A stretch of 6,145 nt of DNA from an uncultured Eubacteriales bacterium (GCA_958427375.1 CAUABY010000131.1:1-6145), one strand, 5' to 3'. Positions 1 through 5,797 are shown, counted from the stretch's first letter. Notes: generated by a model not told the origin, from the sequence alone. Translations and numbers: made by a program.

Positions 1-1
1 A

Positions 2-73
2 ACCCCTCAGGTTATGAAAAAGGTCACGGTTGACACCTTCGGCTGTGATTATGCCGAGCCTGTAAAGGCATAA
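2..73 (+). CDS. C-terminal end of an unidentified protein (partial)
   Basis: An open frame enters from the left edge and ends at TAA 71-73, giving 23 codons that finish ...VTVDTFGCDYAEPVKA. The other two forward frames do not give a comparable open tail here: frame 1 stops at the TGA at 31-33. The stretch is too short to assign a family, and I do not recognise it. It lies 47 bases upstream of the mature 5' end of ssrA on the same strand, so transcription of this gene could run into ssrA unless the hairpin at 91-114 stops it. Confidence 0.5.
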   Translation, partial: TPQVMKKVTVDTFGCDYAEPVKA

Positions 74-90
74 AATAATTTAACTGTCTC

Positions 91-114
91 GCAGACCCCT
101 TTAATGGGGTCTGC
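91..114 (+). other. Perfect 9-bp hairpin just upstream of ssrA
   Basis: GCAGACCCC (91-99) and GGGGTCTGC (106-114) are exact reverse complements around a six-base loop, TTTAAT. No T tract follows on either strand, so it is not a textbook intrinsic terminator. It ends six bases before the mature tmRNA 5' end and occupies the place where an ssrA promoter reading directly from 121 would lie. It may be a leader hairpin in a longer ssrA precursor that RNase P trims, or a weak terminator for the upstream gene. Confidence 0.5.
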
Positions 115-120
115 CCTCAT

Positions 121-470
121 GGGGGCGTAACGGTTTCGACGGGGGTGCGGAGGCAGGAATAGCGGGCGGATGCGCCTGACATCCATAAAACGGGCAACCT
201 TTATAAATTAAAGAACAACAACGATACTGTTCTTCTCGCTGCTTAATTAGCGAGCGTTCCTTCCGGGAGTACCACGGCCCGGAAAGGGGCGTCGATTAGT
301 GGTGAACGTGAGCGCGCAAAGCTTTGAGCGCGCCACGCATAATGAAGCTACCAAGCCTTTGAGTGTGACGGTTCACGCTCAGGCAAGGGAATAAAAATAA
401 CCGTCTGCGCCCGGAGAAGTTTCTGTTAAAGTGCTTTCGGACAGGAGTTCAACTCTCCTCGCCTCCACCA
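121..470 (+). ncRNA. ssrA: transfer-messenger RNA (tmRNA), one-piece
   Basis: tmRNA rescues ribosomes stalled on broken mRNA. It enters as an alanyl-tRNA mimic with SmpB and then templates a degradation tag. The 5' end GGGGGCG (121-127) pairs with CGCCTCC (460-466) and includes the G3-U wobble of the alanine identity. Discriminator A and encoded CCA end at 470. The T arm is AGGAG/CTCCT (443-447/455-459) around TTCAACT. The conserved start GGGGGCGTAACGGTTTCGAC is present. Four pseudoknots can be drawn: PK1 with stem GGCG/CGCC (165-168/173-176) and loop pairing GATG/CATC (169-172/180-183); PK2 with TTCCGGG/CCCGGAA (261-267/278-284) and ACCAC/GTGGT (271-275/299-303); PK3 with GCGCGC/GCGCGC (312-317/328-333) and AGCTT/AAGCT (320-324/345-349); PK4 with GAGTGTGA/TCACGCTC (361-368/373-380) and CGGT/ACCG (369-372/400-403). 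The length of 350 nt is usual for the family. It is an intact, undivided gene. Confidence 0.97.
193..246 (+). other. tmRNA tag-peptide reading frame
   Basis: Reading back from TAA 244-246 gives the tag end NNNDTVLLAA, with the LAA terminus that ClpXP-type proteases recognise. The frame is open upstream to a GGC codon at 193, nine bases after PK1 ends, which is the usual distance for a resume codon. The full encoded tag would be GNLYKLKNNNDTVLLAA, 17 residues. The exact resume codon is inferred: the end is certain and the beginning is less so. The stop lies in the loop of the tag hairpin CTCGCT/AGCGAG (235-240/249-254), as in other tmRNAs. Confidence 0.75.
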
Positions 471-477
471 AAAGGTG

Positions 478-522
478 CAAATCCGAACTCTTTATTTTTC
501 GTTAAACACTGTTTTGGATTTG
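478..522 (+). other. Imperfect long hairpin 3' of ssrA
   Basis: CAAATCC (478-484) is complementary to GGATTTG (516-522), and the arms extend inward with AAC/GTT. The loop is T-rich (TTTATTTTTC at 491-500). It sits eight bases after the encoded CCA and before the main terminator. It could be part of the ssrA 3' trailer that is removed during maturation. No function is shown by the sequence. Confidence 0.35.
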
Positions 523-533
523 TTGTGCATATA

Positions 534-567
534 GAGGAAGTAGGCTAAACGCCTGCTTCCTCTTTTT
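534..567 (+). terminator. Intrinsic terminator of ssrA
   Basis: GAGGAAGTAGGC (534-545) pairs over 12 bp, with one T-G wobble, with GCCTGCTTCCTC (551-562) around loop TAAAC. TTTTT follows at 563-567. This is a canonical rho-independent terminator reading right. On the other strand the hairpin is not followed by a T run, so it is mainly one-directional. Its right arm and loop overlap the downstream remnant of the minus-strand holin frame. Confidence 0.9.
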
Positions 568-607
568 GCGTCAGCTTCAATTCCAGCACAGCCGCTTCGA
601 TAAGGTT
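545..607 (-). pseudogene. Detached C-terminal segment of the LLH holin, after an in-frame TAA
   Basis: Directly after the holin stop (TAA at 610-608), the same frame continues for 20 codons and ends at TAG 547-545. It reads NLIEAAVLELKLTQKEE followed by AGV. LLH holins normally have a C-terminal segment of this type (a variant of IEAAVxEL) after the GRGxEKKQYV region. Its presence in frame, with no indel, points to a single nonsense change (for example AAA to TAA) in a protein of about 111 residues. Family membership is from memory of the family pattern; the in-frame continuity is seen directly. The last codons lie inside the ssrA terminator hairpin. Confidence 0.7.
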
Positions 608-880
608 TTAAATTTCCGCGGTATTGAGGGCGAAGCCTTTGCTGTTTAAAAAGTCAATAACATACTGCTTCTTTTCTCCACCCCTGCCTGCACCAACATA
701 AATCATTTCAGCCGCTTCTACGGCAATCTTCACCCACATCATGATGTTGGAGAACTGCTCTGCGCTGAACTTGCTTTTCAGATAGGGAATCAGAAAAGCG
801 GAGACGCAAGCGAGAATCAGAGTGATTACTGCGGTGATAATCTTAGTCAAATCAATAATGTTGATATCCGCATGTTTCAT
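608..880 (-). CDS. Phage holin, LLH family, truncated by a premature stop
   Basis: This is a 90-residue protein with one strongly hydrophobic segment at about residues 13-33 (ITAVITLILACVSAFLIPYL), then a charged helical region with KIAVEAAEMIYVGAGRGGEKKQYVIDFLNSKG. The IDLT-membrane segment-IPYLKSK-WVKIAVxAAE-GxGRGxEKKQYV order is that of the phage LL-H type holins (Phage_holin_6_1), small membrane proteins that permeabilise the membrane for endolysin release. The ATG shares bases with the TGA of the upstream symporter (ATGA overlap), and no good Shine-Dalgarno precedes it, so translation would depend on coupling. The frame stops at TAA 610-608, where family members usually continue for about 20 more residues. 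It may be a decayed prophage remnant, a domesticated gene or a functional short variant. Identity is fairly sure; activity is doubtful. Confidence 0.8.
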   Translation of the reverse strand: MKHADINIIDLTKIITAVITLILACVSAFLIPYLKSKFSAEQFSNIMMWVKIAVEAAEMIYVGAGRGGEKKQYVIDFLNSKGFALNTAEI

Positions 881-2289
881 TGAAAGAATTTTCGGTCAGT
901 TCTACTTCGTTTTGTTTCATGAGCTTGATATGATTCCTTTGTAAGCTTGGCGACCGTATCGGATAAAAGGAGCAGGGCAATCAGGTTCGGCACGGCCATA
1001 AAGCCGTTCAGCGTGTCGGATATTCCCCATACAAGTCTGCCTGAACCCACCGCGCCCGCATAACAGGCAAGGGCAAAGCTGAGCTTATAAGCAAGCGCCG
1101 CAAACGAGCTGTCATTTGTCAAATATGAGCAGCAGCTCTCACCGTAATATGCCCAGCTTACCATGCTGGAAATGGCGAAAAAGATTATACTGAAATGGAT
1201 AATTGTGCTGCCAATGCTGTTGTGAAGCACAGTGCTCAATGCGGCACAGGCCGCTGCGCTGCGCGAGGTGAAGGCTGAGAGCCCGCCGGGTGTTTCCAAT
1301 ATGCCAGATAGGAGCACTGTGAAGGCGGTGATGGAGCAGATTACTATCGTATCCATAAAAACCTCAAAGATGCCCCAGAGTGCCTCTTTGCAGGGTTCGG
1401 CGGCGGATGAGGCCGCGTGGACGATAGGTGAGGAGCCAAGCCCGGCCTCGTTCGAGAATACGCCGCGCGCAACGCCCTCTCTCATTGCCTGCATCATCCC
1501 GTAACCGAGCATGCCGCTGGAGAAAGCGGCCGGACTGAAAGCGCTCTTGACAATATACCAGAGCATAGCCGGAATACGCTGTATATTCACGATAAGGATA
1601 TAAAGCCCCAGAAGCATGAAAAAGAGCGACATCAGCGGCACGACAAGCCCGGTTACAGCGCCTATGCGCTTAACACCGCCGATGATAATAAGCCCGACGA
1701 CAACAGCCACGGCAATCCCGGTAATATGCTTATCCACATGAAAAAGTTCGCTCATCGCCCCGGCAATCTCACTTGTTTGGGCCATGTTGCCTATGCCGAA
1801 GCTTGCAAGCAGGCCGAAAAAAGCAAAGATGATGCTCAGCCAGCGCCAGTTTTTGCCGAGCCCCTGCTCTATGTAGTACATAGGCCCGCCGCGGTTTTTG
1901 CCGTTGGCATCCGTGCGGCGGAACTTTACAGCAAGGACAATCTCCGCGTATTTTGTACACATGCCGAAAAATGAGGATACCCACATCCAAAAGACCGCGC
2001 CCGGCCCGCCGGTGAACATTGCCGCGGTTACGCCCGCAATATTCCCGGTGCCTATTGTTCCAGCGAGCGCGGTCGTCATGGCCTGAAAAGGAGAGAGATT
2101 ATTGCCTCCGCCGCTGTCCTTATGGAATAGAGAGCCGACGGTATCTTTGAGCATATCCCGAAAATGCCGCAGCTGAACAAAACCCGTTTTAAAAGAAAGA
2201 AAAACGCCTGTACCAACAAACAGGAGCAGCATAGCCGGCCCCCAGGCAAAGGCGTTTAATATATCGTTGATATTTGCTATTTTTCCCAC
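877..2289 (-). CDS. Sodium:alanine/glycine symporter (AGCS family)
   Basis: This is an inner-membrane secondary transporter of about 470 residues, expected to import alanine or glycine with Na+ (TC 2.A.25). In numbering from the GTG start, visible motifs are TALAGTIGTGNIAGV (about 73-87), the AGCS signature GGPGAVFWMWVSSFFG (about 94-109), GGPMYYIEQGLG (about 134-145) and GVFSNEAGLGSSPIVHAA (about 276-293). Roughly ten hydrophobic segments are spread along the protein, and length is normal for the family. The frame is open three codons further to a TTG at 2298, but AAGAGG at 2304-2299 touches that TTG and stands nine bases before GTG 2289, so GTG is chosen. It starts 47 bases after the peptidase-like gene and overlaps the holin by four bases, so the three probably form one transcript. 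The exact substrate is not readable from the sequence. Confidence 0.94.
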   Translation of the reverse strand: MGKIANINDILNAFAWGPAMLLLFVGTGVFLSFKTGFVQLRHFRDMLKDTVGSLFHKDSGGGNNLSPFQAMTTALAGTIGTGNIAGVTAAMFTGGPGAVFWMWVSSFFGMCTKYAEIVLAVKFRRTDANGKNRGGPMYYIEQGLGKNWRWLSIIFAFFGLLASFGIGNMAQTSEIAGAMSELFHVDKHITGIAVAVVVGLIIIGGVKRIGAVTGLVVPLMSLFFMLLGLYILIVNIQRIPAMLWYIVKSAFSPAAFSSGMLGYGMMQAMREGVARGVFSNEAGLGSSPIVHAASSAAEPCKEALWGIFEVFMDTIVICSITAFTVLLSGILETPGGLSAFTSRSAAACAALSTVLHNSIGSTIIHFSIIFFAISSMVSWAYYGESCCSYLTNDSSFAALAYKLSFALACYAGAVGSGRLVWGISDTLNGFMAVPNLIALLLLSDTVAKLTKESYQAHETKRSRTDRKFFQ

Positions 2290-2298
2290 GTGCCGCAA

Positions 2299-2304
2299 CC
2301 TCTT
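2299..2304 (-). promoter_or_regulatory. Shine-Dalgarno AAGAGG setting the symporter start at GTG 2289
   Basis: On the minus strand AAGAGG lies nine bases before GTG 2289 and directly abuts TTG 2298. The spacing supports initiation at GTG. Between this site and the peptidase-like gene lies a 6-bp inverted repeat, TAATAC/GTATTA (2306-2311/2318-2323), and a possible -10 TACAAT (2320-2315) without a convincing -35. An internal promoter is therefore possible but not shown. Confidence 0.6.
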
Positions 2305-2336
2305 ATAATACTAAATTGTATTACAAGCTTATGCGC

Positions 2337-3020
2337 TCATCGCGGCTCAATATACACAATGTTGCAGACAAGTTTACTGCTATTCGTTTTTACATAGTTT
2401 TCATATTCCGGCCGGTTGATGAAATACTTGTGTCCCCACGAGGACACGGTGAGCCACATATCGCTGATGGCGGTCACACTCATAAAGTGCGCCTTCACGG
2501 TGCCTATCTTTTTGTAGCTGCCGTTTGGAAGGCGGGTGTAAAGCCCTATAGTGTCGTTTTGCCAGACCTGCGGAAAATTGGGGCCGACGGCAAAAATGAC
2601 CGGGATATCGCTGTCAATCATGTACTCTATGCTCGACCAGAGGCGGTGGTAGCTCACACCCCAGCGCGCGTTTAGATTAATAGCGTTTTGCCTGAAGAAG
2701 CGGTTTAAGCCATAGCACAGGCCGAGGCCGTTTATTCCGACCGGCGGCGTAAGCGGAAAATAGCGGCGGCAGAGGGTTTTTAGTATTTGGTTATAATCTT
2801 CGACATCAACAGAGCGCTCGGCGCTATAGCGGTTGAACAGCTCCGCCGTGCAGCCGCGCCTGTGCCTGTGCAGATACAGCAGCAAATCCGCCGCGGCAAC
2901 AACGCCGCAGCCGCATTTTCTGATTACCGCGCTGTCTGACAGAAGCTGACTTCCCCCATAGGTCAAAAGCCCCTTGTTGTCCTCCGCCGGGAAGCTATGC
3001 AAAAGTCTGTGCTCAACCAT
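2337..3020 (-). CDS. Papain-fold (C39-like) cysteine peptidase-like protein
   Basis: The protein has 227 residues with no signal peptide or membrane segment, so it is probably cytoplasmic. The arrangement suggests a papain-like fold: RKCGCGVVAAADLLLYL (35-50), where C38 (or C36) heads a helix as a nucleophile would; then a central region with DIPVIFAVGPN (138-148); AHFMSVTAI (177-185), with H178 in the general-base position; and LTVSSWGHKYFIN (190-202), which resembles the NSWG strand of papain-like enzymes but with Ser where papain has the catalytic Asn. This resembles C39-type peptidase domains; substrate and activity are unknown. The frame extends upstream to TTG 3071, but ATG 3020 has AGGCGG seven bases upstream and is the better start. 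It is the first gene of the minus-strand cluster and is divergent from the AAA+ operon. The fold assignment is inferred from motifs. Confidence 0.7.
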   Translation of the reverse strand: MVEHRLLHSFPAEDNKGLLTYGGSQLLSDSAVIRKCGCGVVAAADLLLYLHRHRRGCTAELFNRYSAERSVDVEDYNQILKTLCRRYFPLTPPVGINGLGLCYGLNRFFRQNAINLNARWGVSYHRLWSSIEYMIDSDIPVIFAVGPNFPQVWQNDTIGLYTRLPNGSYKKIGTVKAHFMSVTAISDMWLTVSSWGHKYFINRPEYENYVKTNSSKLVCNIVYIEPR

Positions 3021-3027
3021 TTCCTCA

Positions 3028-3033
3028 CCGCCT
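3028..3033 (-). promoter_or_regulatory. Shine-Dalgarno AGGCGG setting the start at ATG 3020
   Basis: On the minus strand AGGCGG (one mismatch to AGGAGG) is followed by seven bases, TGAGGAA, and then ATG 3020-3018. The upstream TTG at 3071 has no comparable site. This decides the start of the cysteine-peptidase-like gene. Confidence 0.6.
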
Positions 3034-3042
3034 ATCAAAAAT

Positions 3043-3071
3043 ATATTAATCTGCGCGGCTGAGAAAAGCAA
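3043..3071 (-). promoter_or_regulatory. Weak candidate promoter for the minus-strand cluster
   Basis: On the minus strand TTGCTT (3071-3066) is followed after 17 bases by TAATAT (3048-3043). Each box matches consensus only partly (three and four of six), and the leader to ATG 3020 would be short. Some promoter should lie in this divergent gap, since the cluster has no other gene upstream on its strand in the window, but this particular placement is tentative. Confidence 0.3.
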
Positions 3072-3078
3072 GAAAGAT

Positions 3079-3107
3079 TTGACTTATTGCGGCCTCGGAA
3101 ATATAAT
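3079..3107 (+). promoter_or_regulatory. Strong sigma-A promoter of the MoxR/VWA operon
   Basis: TTGACT (3079-3084) and TATAAT (3102-3107) are separated by exactly 17 bases, five and six matches to consensus. Transcription should start near 3113-3116, about 30 bases before ATG 3147. This rules out the longer frame that begins at TTG 3087, which lies between the two boxes. Confidence 0.85.
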
Positions 3108-3126
3108 ATTAAAAGAAATTTTAATA
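3107..3126. repeat. Perfect 8-bp inverted repeat at the operon start site
   Basis: TATTAAAA (3107-3114) and TTTTAATA (3119-3126) are exact reverse complements around GAAA. The repeat begins on the last base of the -10 box and covers the expected transcription start. It could be an operator for a dimeric repressor. As an RNA hairpin it would be mostly lost, because the left arm precedes the likely start. AT-rich chance symmetry is also possible. Confidence 0.4.
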
Positions 3127-3146
3127 CAGAAAGACAGGAGAATGCT

Positions 3147-4061
3147 ATGCTGGATTTTTTGCGTACAGAGGGTATTGATGAGAACACTATTTCAAAGATA
3201 GAAGGATTTCGCCGGAACCACCCCGTCTCTGCGGCGGACAGCTACCGCATACCGCAGCCGAAGTACAGATATTACGGCGTTGAGGTGTGGCGCAAGGCGC
3301 TGGCCGCGCTTCTCGCGGGGGAGAACTTATTGCTTGTCGGCCCTAAGGCTACCGGTAAGAACGTTTTAGCGGAAAATCTCGCCGCCATCTTTGGCCGCCC
3401 GCAGTGGGATATTTCTTTCTATCTCAACACGGACGCTGCCTCTTTGATAGGCGCTGACACCTTCAAAAACGGTGAAGTCAGCCTGCGCCGCGGTCCGATT
3501 TACCAGTGCGCTGTCGCCGGCGGCTTCGGTGTTCTCGATGAAATCAATATGGCAAAAAACGAGTCGCTCTCCGTTTTGCACGCCACGCTTGACTTTCGCC
3601 GCATCATCGACGTGCCGGGGTATGAGCGCATTGAGCTTGCGCCCGGAACACGTTTTATCGCTACCATGAACTATGGCTATGCCGGTACGCGCGAGATAAA
3701 CGAGGCGCTTGCCTCACGCTTTATGGTTATTGATATGCCGATAATCTCTGTTGAAAACCTTGGCAAGCTCATCCGCTCCACATTTCCGACTCTGCGCCTG
3801 GAATATGAGCAGCAGCTTGCGGAGCTCTTCCATGAACTGCGCAATAAGTGCGACAGCTCTGAGATATCCACCAAAGCACTTGACCTGCGCGGCCTGCTTG
3901 CCTCTATCAGCTTGACAAGGCAGGGGCTTGACTTGGATGAGGCGCTGGAGATGGGCATAGTCAACAAGAGCTTTGATGACTTTGAGCGCCAGCTCGTTTC
4001 TGACGTTATATCCACAAGAATCTCGTCCGGGCTTAACAAAGACAGGCTTTTTGAAGAGTAA
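3147..4061 (+). CDS. MoxR-type AAA+ ATPase
   Basis: The protein has 304 residues, normal for MoxR/CbbQ/NorQ ATPases, which form hexameric rings that work with a VWA partner to remodel or metallate client proteins. Visible motifs are Walker A GPKATGKN (65-72), Walker B GVLDEIN with D131 and E132, sensor 1 ATMNYG with N175, and the arginine-finger motif ASRF with R191. A helical lid follows to the C-terminus. An oddity is that Walker A ends GKN: the Ser/Thr that normally binds Mg2+ is Asn72, while the catalytic Lys71 is kept. The start ATG 3147 has AGGAG (3136-3140) six bases upstream and lies just downstream of a strong promoter. The stop TAA shares one base with the ATG of the VWA gene (TAATG), which indicates coupled translation. 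The family is clear; the client is unknown. Confidence 0.93.
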   Translation: MLDFLRTEGIDENTISKIEGFRRNHPVSAADSYRIPQPKYRYYGVEVWRKALAALLAGENLLLVGPKATGKNVLAENLAAIFGRPQWDISFYLNTDAASLIGADTFKNGEVSLRRGPIYQCAVAGGFGVLDEINMAKNESLSVLHATLDFRRIIDVPGYERIELAPGTRFIATMNYGYAGTREINEALASRFMVIDMPIISVENLGKLIRSTFPTLRLEYEQQLAELFHELRNKCDSSEISTKALDLRGLLASISLTRQGLDLDEALEMGIVNKSFDDFERQLVSDVISTRISSGLNKDRLFEE

Positions 4062-5785
4062 TGATATATATTTCAGATCTGCAAAAAAAGCGCGCGATCA
4101 ATATTATCTGGAACAGCGCCGCGTGCTATGACTTTCAGCCGGATTTCAAGTCATACGACAGAGATGGCAGGGCGAATCTATACTTAAACTGCATATTCGG
4201 CGCAGCGCGGCGGCACTATGATTATGATAAGTTCATCCCTCTTTTCCGCACCTTTGAGCAGTATGATGATGCGGACACCTTTGAGGGACTGCTGTGGCTG
4301 GGACTTGAAAACTGTGTATATCAGAAAGAGCTGCCCGACCGCCCCGCGCTTGCCGGTCTGCGCCGGAAATACGCTGAGGCCATGGTGAAAGAATACGCCG
4401 GGCATGACGACTTTCATCTTTGTGAGGCGCTGACCTATGCGCACTTTTCCCGCGTGCTCGGCAACGAGCCCAACATGAACGGCTATGATAGAAAGCTTTT
4501 AGACGAGCTTGAGTTCACGCCCGACATGACAACGGATGACATAGTTGCCCGTACGCAGGAGTTGTTCACACGCTGGTTTCAGATAAGCACTGAAGAGCGC
4601 AAAAAGAAAAAGCATTCGATTTTAACACCCGCGCTTCATAAACTCAGCAAGCAGCCGCATCAAAAGGCCAAAAGCAGCCTGCGTATGTTCGGCCTTGGCC
4701 TAACCGAGCACCCCGATAACTCCTATGGCGGGAGCGGCTCAGAGGGGCAGCGGCAGGACGCGGAAGTAAAGACCAAGATGACCGCGGAAGAGTTGCGCGA
4801 ATTTATGGAGACCAAGTACGGCAAGAGCATGTACCCCACGCACGAGGCCGGTAAAATTGAGCGCACAATCTGCTCCGGCAGCCACGCTATGTGCCATCTT
4901 CTCTTCACATATGGCGACAGAATTGACACTTCCAAGGTGCAAAACGCTTTCGAGGCGCTTTCACGCCAGCGCGAGGCGCAGCAGATTGAGAGAAACCGCA
5001 CAAGCTATCAGGAGCATTTAAGCCAGAACAGACACGCAATTGAAAAGCTCTCCGAAAAAATTCAAAACTCTATTTTACTGCATCTGCAGCCCGCGCCGGT
5101 CAAATCAAACTCCGGGTATATAAACGGTCAGCTCGCGTGGCGTGCCGCCGTGCTCAATGACGGGCACGTATTCAAAAAGAGCGAGCAGGACGATATGGGC
5201 TCGCTCGCGGTGGATATCCTGCTTGACGCCTCCACCTCGCAGAAAAACAGGCAGGAGATTGTCTCCGCGCAGGGCTACATGATAGCCGAGAGCCTCACAA
5301 AATGCAATATCCCGTGCCGCGTGATGTCGTTTTGCTCCATGACTGGCTACACCATTCTGCGCGTTTTCCGCGATTATGACAAGCCGTCCGACAACAAGAA
5401 GATTTTTGAGTATGTCTCCAACGGCTGCAATCGTGATGGGCTTGCAATTTCCGCGGCGCATTACCTGATGAATCAGTCGAGCTATGAGCACAAGCTTCTC
5501 ATTATTCTCTCCGACGTCAAGCCAAACGATGTTGTTAAGATTCAAGCGCACGATAAAGGCATGCCTGTGCCATACGAGAACGACGCCGGAATAACCGACA
5601 CCGCCCTGCAAGTACGCCATGCGCGCGCGGACGGGATTTCAGTTATCTGTGTCTTTACCGGAGATGATGAGGACCTGCCCTCGGCAAAGCTCGTATACGG
5701 CATAGACTTTGCCCGTATCCAGTCTCTTGATATGCTCGCGGACACTGTCGGCAAGCTCATACAAAATCAAATCAAAAACATATAA
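4061..5785 (+). CDS. VWA-domain protein (CobT/NorD-like partner of MoxR ATPase)
   Basis: The protein has 574 residues and no membrane segment, so it is probably cytoplasmic. The N-terminal part (about 1-180) is mainly helical. A basic stretch ERKKKKHS (179-186) and a Gly/Ser-rich linker GGSGSEGQ (223-230) follow. A helical, probably coiled-coil part spans about 295-340. The C-terminal VWA domain spans about 383-570. The metal-ion site (MIDAS) residues are visible: DASTS (D389, S391, S393), NRDGLAI (D459, in the position usually held by Thr, as I recall for CobT-like proteins) and LSDVKPND (D485). Such proteins pair with MoxR ATPases (CobS/CobT, NorQ/NorD, CbbQ/CbbO, RavA/ViaA) as adaptors to the substrate. 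The one-base overlap with the ATPase stop supports a complex of the two. CobT identity is unlikely because no cobalamin genes are near. A terminator follows within 15 bases of the stop. Confidence 0.9.
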   Translation: MIYISDLQKKRAINIIWNSAACYDFQPDFKSYDRDGRANLYLNCIFGAARRHYDYDKFIPLFRTFEQYDDADTFEGLLWLGLENCVYQKELPDRPALAGLRRKYAEAMVKEYAGHDDFHLCEALTYAHFSRVLGNEPNMNGYDRKLLDELEFTPDMTTDDIVARTQELFTRWFQISTEERKKKKHSILTPALHKLSKQPHQKAKSSLRMFGLGLTEHPDNSYGGSGSEGQRQDAEVKTKMTAEELREFMETKYGKSMYPTHEAGKIERTICSGSHAMCHLLFTYGDRIDTSKVQNAFEALSRQREAQQIERNRTSYQEHLSQNRHAIEKLSEKIQNSILLHLQPAPVKSNSGYINGQLAWRAAVLNDGHVFKKSEQDDMGSLAVDILLDASTSQKNRQEIVSAQGYMIAESLTKCNIPCRVMSFCSMTGYTILRVFRDYDKPSDNKKIFEYVSNGCNRDGLAISAAHYLMNQSSYEHKLLIILSDVKPNDVVKIQAHDKGMPVPYENDAGITDTALQVRHARADGISVICVFTGDDEDLPSAKLVYGIDFARIQSLDMLADTVGKLIQNQIKNI

Positions 5786-5797
5786 TACGCATTACGT

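Noticed and set aside
443..470. ssrA 3' end as a phage or island attachment site
   Set aside because: The tmRNA 3' end is a common integration site and a holin lies nearby, but I found no second copy of the 3' ssrA sequence and no integrase in the window.
608..610. Recoding of the holin stop as selenocysteine or pyrrolysine
   Set aside because: The codon is TAA, while those systems use TGA and TAG; a nonsense change is simpler.
1232..2086. Several + strand open frames across the symporter gene
   Set aside because: They lie wholly antisense to the clearly coding symporter, have no ribosome binding site or family-like sequence, and arise from its codon bias.
3021..3071. Seventeen-residue N-terminal extension of the cysteine-peptidase-like protein from TTG 3071
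   Set aside because: No ribosome binding site stands before it, and it would overlap the candidate minus-strand promoter; ATG 3020 has AGGCGG at a good distance.
3087..3146. Longer start (TTG 3087) for the AAA+ ATPase
   Set aside because: It lies between the -35 and -10 boxes of the promoter, upstream of any transcript start; ATG 3147 has a good AGGAG site.
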